The translations under genes were made by a program, and so were the position numbers. Below are positions 21,345 through 32,149 of a stretch of 64,000 nt of DNA, one piece after another. Every line of letters begins with the position of its first letter. The stretch's first letter is position 1. This DNA comes from Streptomyces uncialis. GTDB taxonomy: Bacteria > Actinomycetota > Actinomycetes > Streptomycetales > Streptomycetaceae. The stretch covers positions 1,561,321 through 1,625,320 of the forward strand of contig NZ_LFBV01000001.1 in assembly GCF_001905345.1 (NCBI RefSeq). The letters are read 5' to 3'. The notes beneath the pieces were generated by a model, which made no database searches, was not told the DNA's origin, and saw only the letters and a list, made by a program, of their open reading frames with translations.

Positions 21345-21935
21345 TCAGACCGTGGTGATGACCTGCTCGTACCCCAGCCGCGGCGACCGCGGGAACCACG
21401 CGTCGTCCCCCGGCCGCCCGATGTTGACCACCATCAGCGGCGAGTGGTCCTCGTCCAGGAACTCCTTCTGGACCCCGGCGAAGTCGAACCCGGTCATCGG
21501 CCCGGCGGCGAGCCCCGCGGCGCGCACCCCGATGATGAAGTACCCGGCCTGGAGCGCCGCGTTCACCTGCGCGCTGTTCTCCCGCACCGGCCGCTCCGCG
21601 AAGAACGCGTCCTTGGCCTGCGGGAAGTGCGGCAGCAACTGCGGCAGCTCCTCGTGGAACTCGTTGTCCGCGGAGAGGATCGCGACGAGGGGCGCGGTGG
21701 CGGTCTTGGCCTGATTGCCCTCGGACATATGGGCCACCAGTCGCTCACGCGCCTCGGCGGAGCGGACCAGGGTGACGCGCAGGGGGGTCTGGTTGAAGGC
21801 CGTGGGGCCGAACTTCACCAGGTCGTAGATCGCCTGCACCTGCTCCTCGGTCACCGGCTCGTCGGTGAACGTGTTCGCGGTGCGGGCCTCACGGAAGAGG
21901 AGGTCCTGTGCGGTGGGGGCGAGGACGAGGGACAT
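21345..21935 (-). CDS. Nitroreductase-family flavoprotein (malonic semialdehyde reductase-like)
   Basis: 196 residues with the FMN-dependent nitroreductase fold. The N-terminal LFREARTANTFTDEPV, the GPTAFNQTPLRVTLV active-site stretch, and QAGYFIIGVRAAGLAAGPMTGFD match the RutE/HadB-like subgroup, called malonic semialdehyde reductases or NADH dehydrogenase-like. It probably reduces a small aldehyde or nitro/quinone substrate with NAD(P)H. ATG 21935 has GAAGG upstream. It is a single gene whose 3' end faces array B. The substrate is uncertain. Confidence 0.88.
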   Translation of the reverse strand: MSLVLAPTAQDLLFREARTANTFTDEPVTEEQVQAIYDLVKFGPTAFNQTPLRVTLVRSAEARERLVAHMSEGNQAKTATAPLVAILSADNEFHEELPQLLPHFPQAKDAFFAERPVRENSAQVNAALQAGYFIIGVRAAGLAAGPMTGFDFAGVQKEFLDEDHSPLMVVNIGRPGDDAWFPRSPRLGYEQVITTV

Positions 21936-22186
21936 GTGAACCTTCGCGTTGCTGGACGGGGCGGCGGACAGGGGTGTCCGGCCCTGATTTCGTTGATAAC
22001 TGTACAACCCCAAGGTTGAAGTTTCAATTAACGGAGTGTTGCAGCCGTGTCAAAGAAGGCGGACATGGCGAAGCACGTGCGACGAGCTTTCGTCGCACGT
22101 CAGAGGCTTGTGACGGGCACCACGAGGGCGGATCGCCGACCGGACGGGAGCCCGGGAAGCCCGGGAGGTCCCGGAAGCCGGGGGAA

Positions 22187-22210
22187 CCCGGGGCGCCCCG
22201 GGCGCCCCGG
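22187..22210. terminator. G/C hairpin after xseB
   Basis: CCCGGGGCGCC/GGCGCCCCGG-type self-complementary sequence lies immediately downstream of the xseB stop on the minus strand. It probably terminates the xseAB transcript. Confidence 0.5.
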
Positions 22211-22215
22211 AGGGG

Positions 22216-22455
22216 TCAGCCCGACGGCGTCGGCTCGTCGCCGGGTTCCGCGAGGGCCGCGTCAAGCCGGGCGCGGGCGCCGTCCAGCCAGCGGCGGCAC
22301 ACCTTCGCGAGTTCCTCGCCGCGTTCCCACAGGGCCAGGGACTCCTCCAGCGTGGTGCCCCCGGTCTCCAGTCTGCGCACCACGTCGATCAGCTCGTCGC
22401 GAGCCTGCTCGTAGCCGAGCGCGGCCCCCTCGGCCCCCGTCGTCGTCCCGCTCAT
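22216..22455 (-). CDS. xseB: Exodeoxyribonuclease VII small subunit
   Basis: 79 residues. The helical hairpin of XseB is clear: [41 protein letters not shown] in two helices around GGTTLEE, with the conserved C-terminal [12 protein letters not shown]. Several small subunits bind the long coiled coil of XseA to form the single-strand-specific exonuclease VII, used in mismatch repair and DNA damage clearing. ATG 22455 overlaps the xseA stop (ATGA). Confidence 0.95.
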   Translation of the reverse strand: MSGTTTGAEGAALGYEQARDELIDVVRRLETGGTTLEESLALWERGEELAKVCRRWLDGARARLDAALAEPGDEPTPSG

Positions 22456-23684
22456 GTCTCCACCTTCCGCGTCTGATCGGCCACCACCTGTACCTCGAAC
22501 TCCCCCTCGGCGACCCGCGCGCGCAGCCGCGCCCCGTCAGGCGCGTCGGCGGGTGCCCGCACCACATGGCCGTCGTCGCGCTGGAGGACGGCGTACCCGC
22601 GCTGCAAGGTCGCGGCGGGGGACAGCGCCACCACGCGCGCGTGGGTGTGCGTCAGCTCGGACGAGGCCCGGTCGAGGAGATGCCCCAGCGTGCGGCGGGA
22701 GCGGTCCACCAGGGCGGTGAGCTGCTCGGCGCGGTCGTCCACCATCTTGTGCGGGTCCCGCATCACCGGGCGGGCCAGGGCATGGGCGAGCCCCCGCTCC
22801 TCACGGTCCACGAACGCCGCGACGGACCGCCGCGCCCGGTCCCGCAGCTGGGCCACCCGCTCCAGCTCCTCGCCGACGTCGGGGACGACCTTCTTCGCCG
22901 CGTCGGTGGGCGTCGACGCCCGCAGATCCGCGACCAGGTCGAGCAGCGGCTGGTCCGGCTCGTGCCCGATCGCGGACACCACCGGCGTACGGCACGCGGC
23001 GACCGTGCGGATCAGCGCCTCGTCGGAGAACGGCAGCAGATCCTCCACGCTGCCGCCGCCCCGGGCGACCACGATCACATCGACCTCGTCCAGCGCGTCC
23101 AGCTCCTGCACCGCGCCCACGACCTGCGGCACCGCGTGCACCCCCTGGACGGGGACGTTGCGGACCTCGAAGCGGACGGCGGGCCAGCGGTGCCGGGCGT
23201 TCTCCAGGACGTCCCGCTCGGCGGCCGACGCCCGCCCGCACACCAGCCCGATCAGCTGGGGCAGGAACGGCAGCGGCCGCTTGCGGTCCAGGGCGAACAG
23301 GCCCTCCGCCGCGAGGGACTTCTTCAGCCGCTCCAGCCGGGCCAGCAGCTCACCCACACCGACCGGCCGTATCTCGGTGGCCCGCAGCGAGAGCTGGCCG
23401 CGCGGCGCGTACCACTCGGGCTTGGCGAGGACGACGACCCGGGCGCCCTCGGTGACGACGTCCGACACCGTGTCGAACACCTGGCGGTAGCACGTCACCC
23501 CCACCGAGATGTCGTGCGACGGGTCGCGCAGCGTCAGGAACACCACCCCCGCGCCAGGACGGCGCGACAACTGGGTGATCTGCCCCTCGACCCAGACCGC
23601 GCCGAGCCGGTCGATCCACCCGCCGATCAGTCGGGACACATCGCCGACGGGCAGCGGATTCTCCGCGGACGTGGTGACAGCCAT
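22452..23684 (-). CDS. xseA: Exodeoxyribonuclease VII large subunit
   Basis: 410 residues. The N-terminal OB-fold (residues ~8-105, including [13 protein letters not shown] and [12 protein letters not shown]) binds single-stranded DNA. The catalytic domain contains [39 protein letters not shown] (part of the conserved GGGS/ARGGG motif) and [12 protein letters not shown] coiled-coil region follows that binds XseB. ATG 23684 begins [14 protein letters not shown], typical for Streptomyces. It is translationally coupled to xseB. The intergenic space to the upstream permease gene is only 62 bases. Confidence 0.95.
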   Translation of the reverse strand: MAVTTSAENPLPVGDVSRLIGGWIDRLGAVWVEGQITQLSRRPGAGVVFLTLRDPSHDISVGVTCYRQVFDTVSDVVTEGARVVVLAKPEWYAPRGQLSLRATEIRPVGVGELLARLERLKKSLAAEGLFALDRKRPLPFLPQLIGLVCGRASAAERDVLENARHRWPAVRFEVRNVPVQGVHAVPQVVGAVQELDALDEVDVIVVARGGGSVEDLLPFSDEALIRTVAACRTPVVSAIGHEPDQPLLDLVADLRASTPTDAAKKVVPDVGEELERVAQLRDRARRSVAAFVDREERGLAHALARPVMRDPHKMVDDRAEQLTALVDRSRRTLGHLLDRASSELTHTHARVVALSPAATLQRGYAVLQRDDGHVVRAPADAPDGARLRARVAEGEFEVQVVADQTRKVET

Positions 23685-23746
23685 GCGCCCGAGCGTAACG
23701 GCACCCACCGACAACGCGACCGCCCCGCACCCGCCTCTCGCCGCCG

Positions 23747-25177
23747 CTATCCGGCCCCCGGGCCCTTCGGGGGCAGCTCCTCCGCCCGTACGTCCGGCTC
23801 CCCGGTGTCCACCCGCCCCCGCTGCGCCAGCAGCACCACCAGCCCCACCGCGAACCAGGCCGCGCCGACCACCTGCGCCGTGCCCGAAGCCGTCACGATC
23901 ACCGCGACGGTGACGGCCGCGCCGACCACCGGCAGCAGCAGATGCCGCCACCAGATCACCGGCCCGCCCAGACGCCGCACCACGAACCAGCCGACCACGC
24001 TCGCGTGCAGCAGGGTGAACGCCGTCAGCGCGCCCACGTCCACCACCGACACCAGATGGTCGAGCCCGTCGTCCCGCCGCGCCGCCCACACCGCCGCCAC
24101 CAGCGTGATCACCGCGGCCACCAGCAGCGCCACCCGGGGCGTACCCGCGCCGGTGCGCGCCAGCACCCGCGGCAGCCGCCGGTCCCGGGCCATCGCGAAC
24201 AGCAGCCGTCCGGCCGCCGCCTGCCCGGCCAGCGCCGCGAACGCCGCCCCGATCGCCTTGCTCACCGCCACCAGGTCGTGCAGCCAGGTGCCCACCGACA
24301 CGTCCACCGCGTCGTAGAACGCGGACCCCTGCTTCGCCGGGTCCGCCGCCAGCTCCGCCGACGACAAGGGCTCCAGCAGCGCCACGAGATACGTCTGCGC
24401 CACGAACAGCGCGCCCGCGAGCACCAGACACACCAGCACCGCCCGCGCCACCTTCGCCGACCCGCCGGTGACCTCCTCCGCGAACGACGCGATCGCGTCG
24501 AACCCGAGGTACGACAGCACCGCCACCGACACCGCGCCCAGCACCGCCGAGAACGCGAACGTGGTGTCCCCCGCGAACGGCGACCACAAATCCCGCTGCG
24601 CCCCGTCCCGCACCAGCACCACCACGGCGGCCGTCACGAACACCAGCAGGACGACGATCTCCATCGCCAGCACGGCGAAGCCCACACGCGCGGCGGCCCG
24701 TACGCCCCACACGTTCAGCAAGGTGGTGACGACGACCGCGATCGCCGTCCACACCCACCGGGACACCTCCGGGACCAGCGCGTTCATCGCGATCCCCGAG
24801 AACAGGTACGCCACCGCCGGGATCAGCAGATAGTCCAGCATCGCCATCCAGCCCGCGACGAACCCGGCCCCCCGGCCGAGCCCCACGCGCGCGTAGGCGA
24901 ACACCGAACCCGCGTGCGGGACCACCCGCACCATCTGGGCGTAACTGAACGCCGTGAACGCCATCGCGACCGTCGCGACCACATAGACCAGCGCGACCGC
25001 CCCGTGCGACTTCGCGTCGAGCGTGCCGAACACACCCACCGGGGCCATCGGAGCGATGAACAGCAGGCCGTAGACGACCAGGTCACGAAAGCCCAGGGTG
25101 CGCCGCAGCCCCGGACCCGCCGGATCGGGAACCACCGCCGGCCCTTCGTCGCCCCCGGGTGCACCGCTCGCGGTCAT
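23747..25177 (-). CDS. APC-superfamily amino-acid permease
   Basis: 476 residues with about 12 hydrophobic helices. The first helix region [19 protein letters not shown] and the TM6-like [16 protein letters not shown] match the APC family (YjeM/AAT-type). It is an inner-membrane secondary transporter, probably moving an amino acid or polyamine in symport with protons. ATG 25177 is preceded by GGAGG. It is divergent from ispH across a 169-base gap holding a 16-bp inverted repeat. The substrate is not predictable from sequence alone. Confidence 0.88.
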   Translation of the reverse strand: MTASGAPGGDEGPAVVPDPAGPGLRRTLGFRDLVVYGLLFIAPMAPVGVFGTLDAKSHGAVALVYVVATVAMAFTAFSYAQMVRVVPHAGSVFAYARVGLGRGAGFVAGWMAMLDYLLIPAVAYLFSGIAMNALVPEVSRWVWTAIAVVVTTLLNVWGVRAAARVGFAVLAMEIVVLLVFVTAAVVVLVRDGAQRDLWSPFAGDTTFAFSAVLGAVSVAVLSYLGFDAIASFAEEVTGGSAKVARAVLVCLVLAGALFVAQTYLVALLEPLSSAELAADPAKQGSAFYDAVDVSVGTWLHDLVAVSKAIGAAFAALAGQAAAGRLLFAMARDRRLPRVLARTGAGTPRVALLVAAVITLVAAVWAARRDDGLDHLVSVVDVGALTAFTLLHASVVGWFVVRRLGGPVIWWRHLLLPVVGAAVTVAVIVTASGTAQVVGAAWFAVGLVVLLAQRGRVDTGEPDVRAEELPPKGPGAG

Positions 25178-25219
25178 GGCTGCGCCTCCGTGGGCCGACA
25201 GGGCCGGAGCGGACGGGGA

Positions 25220-25274
25220 GCACCCGTGCGCGGGGGGCGTGAGCAGTTCAGGAAGGCGCCCCGCGCACGGGTGC
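25220..25274. promoter_or_regulatory. 16-bp perfect inverted repeat between permease and ispH
   Basis: GCACCCGTGCGCGGGG (25220-25235) is matched by its exact reverse complement at 25259-25274, with a 23-base spacer. It lies in the divergent promoter region, 43 bases from the permease start. It could be an operator, a 5'-leader hairpin of the permease transcript, or an upstream terminator. Confidence 0.5.
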
Positions 25275-25333
25275 GTGCTCCGGCTCACCCAGTTTCCCCA
25301 ACAAGCCGATCATCCACCTGCCGGGCAGGGCCT

Positions 25334-25339
25334 TACGAT
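25334..25339 (+). promoter_or_regulatory. Candidate -10 element giving a leaderless ispH mRNA
   Basis: TACGAT fits the TAnnnT consensus for the vegetative sigma factor and ends 7 bases before the chosen ATG at 25347. No clear ribosome-binding site lies between them. No strong -35 is visible. Confidence 0.4.
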
Positions 25340-25346
25340 GGGTGGC

Positions 25347-26342
25347 ATGACTGCTTCGCCAGCCCGCCGGGTCCTGCTCGCCGCCCCCCGTGGGTACTGC
25401 GCGGGTGTGGACCGAGCCGTGATCGCCGTCGAGAAGGCCCTGGAACAGTACGGGGCCCCGATCTACGTCCGCCACGAGATCGTCCACAACAAGTACGTCG
25501 TGCAGACCCTGGAACGGAAGGGCGCCATCTTCGTCGAGAAGACGGCGGAGGTCCCCGAGGGGTCCATCGTCATGTTCTCCGCGCACGGCGTGTCCCCCGT
25601 GGTCCACGACGAGGCCGCCCAGGGCAAGCTCGCCACGATCGACGCCACCTGCCCGCTGGTCACCAAGGTCCACAAGGAGGCCGTCCGGTTCGCCCAGGAC
25701 GACTACGACATCCTCCTGATCGGCCACGAGGGCCACGAGGAGGTCATCGGCACGTCCGGTGAGGCGCCCGACCACATCACCCTGGTCGACGGCCCCGAGG
25801 ACGTCGCCAAGGTCGAGGTCCGCGACCCGTCCCGCGTGGTGTGGCTCTCCCAGACGACGCTCTCCGTGGACGAGACCATGGAGACCGTCGACGCCCTGAA
25901 GACCAAGTTCCCGAACCTCATCTCGCCCCCCAGCGACGACATCTGCTACGCCACCCAGAACCGCCAGGTCGCGGTGAAGGAGATGGGCGCCGAGTCCGAC
26001 CTGGTCATCGTCGTCGGCTCGCGCAACTCCTCCAACTCCGTACGGCTGGTCGAGGTCGCCCTGAACGCGGGCGCCAAGGCCGCGTACCTGGTGGACTTCG
26101 CCAGCGAGATCGACGAGACCTGGCTCGACGGTGTCACCACCGTCGGACTGACCTCCGGCGCCTCGGTGCCCGAGATCCTGGTCGAGGAGGTCCTGGAGTA
26201 CCTCTCCGCCCGTGGCTACGCGGACGTGGAGCTGGTCAAGACGGCCGAGGAGTCGATCACCTTCTCGCTGCCGAAGGAACTGCGCCGGGACCTGCGCGCC
26301 GAGGCCGCCGCCCTGGCCGCGGGCGGCACCGCCGAGCAGTAG
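25347..26342 (+). CDS. ispH: 4-hydroxy-3-methylbut-2-enyl diphosphate reductase
   Basis: 331 residues. Last enzyme of the MEP isoprenoid pathway, reducing HMBPP to IPP and DMAPP with a [4Fe-4S] cluster. The three cluster cysteines are in PRGYCAG (C18), DATCPLV (C102) and [11 protein letters not shown] (C199). The substrate-site histidine [10 protein letters not shown] and SAHGVSP are also present. ATG 25347 is preferred over ATG 25338 because a promoter -10-like TACGAT (25334-25339) overlaps the latter. The transcript may therefore be leaderless. Confidence 0.96.
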   Translation: MTASPARRVLLAAPRGYCAGVDRAVIAVEKALEQYGAPIYVRHEIVHNKYVVQTLERKGAIFVEKTAEVPEGSIVMFSAHGVSPVVHDEAAQGKLATIDATCPLVTKVHKEAVRFAQDDYDILLIGHEGHEEVIGTSGEAPDHITLVDGPEDVAKVEVRDPSRVVWLSQTTLSVDETMETVDALKTKFPNLISPPSDDICYATQNRQVAVKEMGAESDLVIVVGSRNSSNSVRLVEVALNAGAKAAYLVDFASEIDETWLDGVTTVGLTSGASVPEILVEEVLEYLSARGYADVELVKTAEESITFSLPKELRRDLRAEAAALAAGGTAEQ

Positions 26343-26443
26343 GCCGGCCCGGCCCGACCGGACGCCGCGGTCCTGGGCGGCCGGCGGCCGGTACCACGGC
26401 ATTCGGGGAGTGACCGCCGGTCCCGCGTCGTAACGTAGGGCGC

Positions 26444-27196
26444 ATGGAGATCTTCGGTGTGGACATCGGCGGCTCAGGGATCAAGGGCGCGCCCGTCGAC
26501 CTGGACCGCGGCGACCTGGCGGCCGAGCGGTTCAAGGTCCTGACCCCCCAGCCCGCCACCCCCGACGCCGTGGCCGACGGGGTGCGGGACGTGGTGGACC
26601 ACTTCGGCTGGAAGGGCCCGGTCGGCATCACCTACCCCGGGGTCGTCACCGGCGGCGGCACGGTCCGTACGGCGGCGAACGTCGACAAGAGCTGGATCGG
26701 CGTCGACGCGCGCGCCCTGCTCGCCGACCGCCTCGGGGGCCTCCCGGTCGTCGTGCTGAACGACGCGGACGCCGCCGGGGTCGCGGAGACGCGCTTCGGC
26801 GCCGGACGCGACCGCGCGGGCACGGTGTTCCTGCTCACCTTCGGCACCGGCATCGGCAGCGCCCTGTTCGTCGACGGGACCCTTGTGCCCAACACCGAGC
26901 TGGGCCATCTCGAACTCCACGGCCACGAGGCGGAGAAGCACGCCTCCACCAAGGCCAAGGAGGACCACGACCTCAGCTGGGAGCACTGGGCGCACCGCGT
27001 CCAGAAGTACCTGGCCCATGTGGAGATGCTGTTCTCGCCGGAGCTGTTCATCATCGGCGGTGGGGTGAGCCGCAAGTCCCACAAGTTCCTGCCGCTGATC
27101 GAGGGCATCCGGGCGGAGATCGTCCCGGCGCAGCTGGAGAACAACGCGGGCATCGTGGGCGCGGCGATGCGCGCGGCCGAGCTCCACCCGTCCTAG
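26444..27196 (+). CDS. ppgK: Polyphosphate glucokinase
   Basis: 250 residues, ROK family. The phosphate-binding motif DIGGSGIKG is near the N-terminus (6-14); [13 protein letters not shown] and a C-terminal [11 protein letters not shown] complete the actin-like ATPase fold. [21 protein letters not shown] matches the polyphosphate-dependent actinobacterial subgroup. It phosphorylates glucose using polyphosphate or ATP. ATG 26444 is preceded at a short distance by TAACGT (26430-26435), a possible -10 giving a leaderless transcript. It follows ispH by 101 bases. Confidence 0.93.
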   Translation: MEIFGVDIGGSGIKGAPVDLDRGDLAAERFKVLTPQPATPDAVADGVRDVVDHFGWKGPVGITYPGVVTGGGTVRTAANVDKSWIGVDARALLADRLGGLPVVVLNDADAAGVAETRFGAGRDRAGTVFLLTFGTGIGSALFVDGTLVPNTELGHLELHGHEAEKHASTKAKEDHDLSWEHWAHRVQKYLAHVEMLFSPELFIIGGGVSRKSHKFLPLIEGIRAEIVPAQLENNAGIVGAAMRAAELHPS

Positions 27197-27400
27197 CTTC
27201 ACCGGGCGGTCCGTACCGGCGGCGCGGAAGGGTCCCTCAGGGCATTCACCCCACCCGGACAGCCTTGAGGACCAATAGGGTGAAGATCCACCCGAACGGT
27301 CCCGCGGTCGTACTGCGGACGGTTCGAACAGAGCGCCAAGCTCGGCCAAAACGCGTGTCCCGCTGCCCTTTGAGCACATAAGCGCACCTAAGTTGGAGCA

Positions 27401-28120
27401 GTGGAGCAACCCAGGACGCGTCCCTCTCAGAACCGATCGCGACGACCCGCGCCGCTGCCGCCGCAGGCGGGGCCCCATGGCCGCGGGTCCGACGCGTACG
27501 GCCCCGACGCCTCCGTGCCCCGCCGCCCCGGCCGGCCGGTCTCCCCGCTGGCCCGCAGACTCCGCGCACTGCCCAACCCCCGGCTCACCGGACTGGGCAG
27601 CGGACTGTTCTGCGCCGGTTCGATGTTCCTCCTCGGCTGCCTCGACCAGCTGCTGTTCGGCGGCTCCATCGCCGTGTACGGCGTGCTGTTCCTGCTGGTC
27701 AGCGCGCTGACCGCGATCTGGGTACGACGTGCCGACCTGATCACCGCCCCGATCTGCGCGCCGATCGCGTTCACTGCGGGGGTCGTGCCGATCGCCGACA
27801 GCACCGGTGACGGCCTCGCCGGGCGGATCATGGGGGTGTTCACCGCCCTCGCGCTGCACGCGGGCTGGCTCTACGGCGGCACCCTGGTCGCCGGGCTGAT
27901 CGTCCTCGTCCGCAAGGTCCGCCTGATCGCCCGCAAGGCCGCGGCGAACCGTGCCGCCCGCAGCGCCCAGCGGGCGCGCGTCCGCGCCGAGCAGCGGGCC
28001 GCGGGCGCCGAGCGGCCCCGCCGCCCCCACCCGGAGGACACCCCCGCCCGCGCCCTCACGCCCCGGGCCCGCCGCGCCCAGCAGCCGGAGCCGCAGCGCC
28101 CCCGGCGCCGCACGGTCTGA
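27401..28120 (+). CDS. DUF6542-type membrane protein
   Basis: 239 residues from GTG 27401. A basic, disordered N-terminus (~50 residues) precedes about four hydrophobic helices (GLGSGLFCAGSMFLLGCL, AVYGVLFLLVSALTAIWV, CAPIAFTAGVVP, and LALHAGWLYGGTLVAGLIVL). An Arg/Ala-rich cytoplasmic tail with repeated RAxR pattern follows. This pattern matches DUF6542 integral membrane proteins found only in actinobacteria. The function is unknown. It lies between ppgK and ychF on the same strand, with gaps of 204 and 150 bases. Confidence 0.75.
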   Translation: MEQPRTRPSQNRSRRPAPLPPQAGPHGRGSDAYGPDASVPRRPGRPVSPLARRLRALPNPRLTGLGSGLFCAGSMFLLGCLDQLLFGGSIAVYGVLFLLVSALTAIWVRRADLITAPICAPIAFTAGVVPIADSTGDGLAGRIMGVFTALALHAGWLYGGTLVAGLIVLVRKVRLIARKAAANRAARSAQRARVRAEQRAAGAERPRRPHPEDTPARALTPRARRAQQPEPQRPRRRTV

Positions 28121-28270
28121 GGCCCCGGCCGGGCTTCCCGCGGCCGTCCGACCGGTCCCCGTCCGGGGCGACCGGTACCCCGTAGACTGTGGGATCGGCC
28201 CGTGTGCCGGGTGTCCCGTCAGGGATCAGGCCCGGGTCCCCACCCAGCCTCTCGTACGGGAAGTCGCAAC

Positions 28271-29341
<1,071 letters not shown>

Positions 29342-29359
<18 letters not shown>

Positions 29360-29467
29360 GCGTCGTATTACTGCAAGCTAGGCACTTCATCAAGTTTGCA
29401 GGTGGCAAGGGGTCGGCTTCCCGGGCAGTCGGCCCCTCGTCGTCTCCCGTGCCGGGATGGTGCTGGG
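29342..29467. repeat. Direct repeat, left copy (ychF 3' end plus terminator)
   Basis: This stretch encodes FRFNV-stop of YchF and runs into the terminator hairpin (GGGGTCGGC 29409-29417 with GTCGGCCCC 29428-29436). It aligns without gaps to 32514-32639, with strongest matches TTCAACGTGT, TCAAG.TTGCAGGT, AAGGGG, CCCCT, CCGTGC and GGTGCTGG. My hand count is ~60 % identity over 120 bases. I interpret it as an attL-like end. Confidence 0.7.
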
Positions 29468-29516
29468 ATTCCTGATCTTTCGTCAGGTATCCGCCCTGTC
29501 CGGGAGTGATGAAAGT

Positions 29517-29534
29517 GGTACGTTATTCGGTACC
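29517..29534. promoter_or_regulatory. Candidate operator of the YefM/YoeB module
   Basis: GGTAC (29517-29521) and GGTACC (29529-29534) flank an AT-rich heptamer just 22-39 bases before the antitoxin start. YefM/Phd proteins typically bind pairs of GTAC-centred palindromes, so this is a plausible autoregulatory site. Confidence 0.5.
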
Positions 29535-29555
29535 GCAATCGGGAAGGGGCAGGTC

Positions 29556-29840
29556 ATGTCCATAACTGCGAGTGAAGCCCGCAAGGCGCTCTTTCCGCTG
29601 ATCAAGAAGGTCAACGAAAATCACGAGGCCATCGAGATCGTCTCCAAGCATGGCAACGCGGTGCTCGTCTCGGCCGAGGACTATGCGGCGCTACGTGAAG
29701 GCTCGTACCTCCTGCGCTCTCCGGTGAACGCTCGCCGCTTGCTCAAGGCGTACGAAAACGCCTTGGCCAACATCAACGTGTCCGAGCGGGATCTGATCGA
29801 CCCCGACTCGCCGGATGCGGCACGTGAGGGTGCCGCGTGA
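29556..29840 (+). CDS. yefM: Phd/YefM-family antitoxin
   Basis: 94 residues. The N-terminal [20 protein letters not shown] and [18 protein letters not shown] are the Phd/YefM DNA-binding fold. The C-terminal ~40 residues are acidic and helical, as expected for a toxin-wrapping tail. ATG 29556 has GAAGGGG upstream; a longer frame opens at 29457 but lacks family similarity. It overlaps the toxin gene by 4 bases (GTGA). It neutralises YoeB and represses the operon. It sits in the ychF-linked island. Confidence 0.93.
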   Translation: MSITASEARKALFPLIKKVNENHEAIEIVSKHGNAVLVSAEDYAALREGSYLLRSPVNARRLLKAYENALANINVSERDLIDPDSPDAAREGAA

Positions 29841-30091
29841 GGCTCGTCTTCGAGGATCAGGGCTGGGAGGACTACACGTCCTGGCTCAAGAACGACCGGA
29901 AGACGCTCACTCGGATCAACAAGCTCATCGAGGACGTCAAGCGTGACCCCTTCACGGGGATCGGCAAGCCCGAGCCGCTGAAATACCACTTGCCCGGGGC
30001 ATGGTCGCGGCGGATCGACGATGAGCACCGCCTCGTCTACCTGGTCACGGACAAGGAAATCGTCATTCTCGCGGCTCGTTATCACTATTGA
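29837..30091 (+). CDS. yoeB: YoeB-family mRNA interferase toxin
   Basis: 84 residues, the exact length of E. coli YoeB. The catalytic residues line up at the same numbers: E46 (GKPEPL), R65 (EHRLVYLV) and H83 (ARYHY C-terminus). It cleaves mRNA at the ribosomal A site when free of antitoxin. The GTG start overlaps the yefM stop. The complete catalytic set indicates an active toxin. Confidence 0.94.
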   Translation: MRLVFEDQGWEDYTSWLKNDRKTLTRINKLIEDVKRDPFTGIGKPEPLKYHLPGAWSRRIDDEHRLVYLVTDKEIVILAARYHY

Positions 30092-30229
30092 CGTCCGGGA
30101 CGTTTTCTTGTGGGACGCGGCCCGTGCGGTGCAGGCTGGCGACGGAAGGCGCTGCTAGGGCCACAGTCAGGGAATTATATCGCCCATGGCTTGCTGCGGT
30201 CGGGCGTGGAATCTTGAGTGTGCTGGGGC

Positions 30230-30256
30230 ACCCGGCGGAGAGTCAATCCGCCGGGT
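30230..30256. terminator. Bidirectional hairpin between yoeB and the AIPR gene
   Basis: ACCCGGCGGA (30230-30239) pairs with TCCGCCGGGT (30247-30256) around a 7-base loop. It lies just after the AIPR stop (30265, minus strand) and downstream of yoeB (plus strand). The rest of the 30092-30229 gap shows nothing recognisable. Confidence 0.7.
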
Positions 30257-30264
30257 GTCGCCGG

Positions 30265-31956
30265 TCAGCCGGAACCAAACTTGGCCTCGACCTGGGTGAC
30301 CAGGTCGCGGCACTTTGTGGTGTTCTTGAAGAGCGGCGCGAGATAGTTGTTCGAGTAGGTGCTCTCGATGGCCTCGGTCAGGTGCTCGAGAGCGATGTCG
30401 GTCACCTTGTGTACCCGCTTGGTCTCCTTGTCCCAGTCGTAGTTCGCATCGTCGACCTTGTCCAGTCTGAGTTGGTTGAAGACCAGCTGCAGCACGAGCC
30501 GGTTCCCGTGCGCGGCCACCGCGAACTCCCTGTCGACGAGATTCCTCCGGCGATCGGTCAAGTCTGCCTCGACCGCACGCATCACTTGAACGCAACGCCA
30601 CACTCGATGCGCGCTGGTCCCGTTGTTGAACAGGTTTGTGTACGGTGCTCGTTCGGTGTTTTCGGACAGCCGGCCAACCGCGCTCTTCGCCAGGACTGTG
30701 TAGTACGGATTGTTGAGGGCGCAGGCAAGGGCGACGATTGCGTCTTCGACTGTGCACCCGTCACTCTCTGCGGGCACGTTTTCCCCGCGCTTGACGGAGT
30801 ACTGCTTGTGCAGCGACAGAAGCATGTCCCGACGAATGCGTTCCTGCTGTTGATCAAGTGCGACGAAGTCGCGATTCTCGACACTGTTCTGCGTGTTCGT
30901 CGCCCGGGTCACGTCCGTGGCGAAATCGGGTGGACATCCCTCGAGCGAAATGAATCGAACCCATACGCGGGCCTCTTCGAGAGGCTTCTCCTCCTTCTTT
31001 GCGGCCCGGTGGATGCTCGCCACGGTCTGTGCCCCATTTACCACGCTCACACCCTCGATTGTGAAGTCTCCGTACGCGTGGGTAGAGCCACCGCGAGGTG
31101 TCTTCTTGATGGACTCGCAGAGTGCGGTGATTCCGTTGTTGAAATACCAGAAGTTCTCACCCTGGGTGAGGAGCGTGTGGGTCAAGCCCTCGTTTACATC
31201 GGTATTGCCGAGCGACTTGCGCAGATTCTGCGAGAAGAGTCGATCGCCGTGCTGTTCGAACCATGAGGCGATTTCTGTCGCCTGAACAAGTCCGTAGTAC
31301 GCCTGATAAGGAAGGTCGACCTTGCCCCACTGCTCGATGGGTACGGTCAACTCGATCCGTGGTCCTGCTGTTCCTTCGACCACCATGGAGTGAAATTCTC
31401 GTAGGCCAAGTACTTCCAGGGTGACCACTGGATCGTTTTCGTTGGCTTCCGCCAGGAAGTCGGCGAAGACATACTGGGCCTCCGCTGGCAGGGTGCTTCG
31501 GCCCGTAGTGGCGACAACCACGATGAAGGTGACCGCGGCATCACTCAGAGCTGCAGTGATTTCTGTTCGACGCGCTTGGAGCGTGGGGGAGAAGCGGTCG
31601 AACTTCATGTTGAACAAGTCGCTGCAGCCGTTCCGGATCTTGAGGGCGTCGGCCTGGGAGAGCCCAGAGTTTCCTGAACTGTCTAGTTTTGACTGGACGA
31701 TGACGATCCGGCGGTTTTCCTCATCGATGGCCAGAGCATCGATCCCGTTGTCGTGGAACCCGTCGGTCACGGCGGCGGCGGCCTCGTCGAGGGTGCAGCC
31801 CGTGAAGCGCTGTACGGCGCGAGCTGCCAATGCCCTGCTGAGGAAGATCGTGTCGGATTGGGCGCGCTGGCTGCCCGCCAGATCGCTCAAGTCGATCAGG
31901 CCGGTGAAGTCCTGGCTGAGTGAATCCTTGACGTGGTGAACATGCAGCGTGCGCAC
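30265..31956 (-). CDS. AIPR-family abortive-infection phage-resistance protein
   Basis: 563 residues. The AIPR domain (PF10592) is recognisable by NFWYFNNGITALCESI, VSVVNGAQTVASIHRAA and RATNTQNSVENRDFVALD. The N-terminal ~100 residues contain GFHDNGIDALAIDEEN then IVIVQSK (D73, Q88, K90), a PD-(D/E)XK-nuclease-like core often fused to AIPR. GTG 31956 is preferred because GAGGGG lies upstream; an in-frame TTG at 31989 is possible. Members come from phage-resistance plasmids and phase-variable or restriction loci. Base and codon use is visibly less GC-rich than in the flanks, suggesting transfer. It sits beside a toxin-antitoxin pair and an IS remnant. Confidence 0.9.
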   Translation of the reverse strand: MRTLHVHHVKDSLSQDFTGLIDLSDLAGSQRAQSDTIFLSRALAARAVQRFTGCTLDEAAAAVTDGFHDNGIDALAIDEENRRIVIVQSKLDSSGNSGLSQADALKIRNGCSDLFNMKFDRFSPTLQARRTEITAALSDAAVTFIVVVATTGRSTLPAEAQYVFADFLAEANENDPVVTLEVLGLREFHSMVVEGTAGPRIELTVPIEQWGKVDLPYQAYYGLVQATEIASWFEQHGDRLFSQNLRKSLGNTDVNEGLTHTLLTQGENFWYFNNGITALCESIKKTPRGGSTHAYGDFTIEGVSVVNGAQTVASIHRAAKKEEKPLEEARVWVRFISLEGCPPDFATDVTRATNTQNSVENRDFVALDQQQERIRRDMLLSLHKQYSVKRGENVPAESDGCTVEDAIVALACALNNPYYTVLAKSAVGRLSENTERAPYTNLFNNGTSAHRVWRCVQVMRAVEADLTDRRRNLVDREFAVAAHGNRLVLQLVFNQLRLDKVDDANYDWDKETKRVHKVTDIALEHLTEAIESTYSNNYLAPLFKNTTKCRDLVTQVEAKFGSG

Positions 31957-32149
31957 GGAGGTCCCGCCCCTCGTCGTCCCGTGAACCAAGAGATTCAGCG
32001 TAACTCTTGGGAATGGTCCTGCCTTGGCCTTTCGGTGGGGGTGGCGCAGCTGCCAGGTTCTGGCTGCGATCGCGATCGAAGCCAGGTGTGGGCTGCGTCA
32101 GCGGTGGCGGCGCCGAGGGAGGAGGCCCGCGCTTGCCGCCACGGCGGGT

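Noticed and set aside
20448..22019. Long plus-strand frames through array B into the nitroreductase gene
   Set aside because: Same repeat artefact, overlapping a clear nitroreductase on the other strand.
30092..30229. A short gene between yoeB and the AIPR gene
   Set aside because: No supported frame; only a terminator hairpin is visible.
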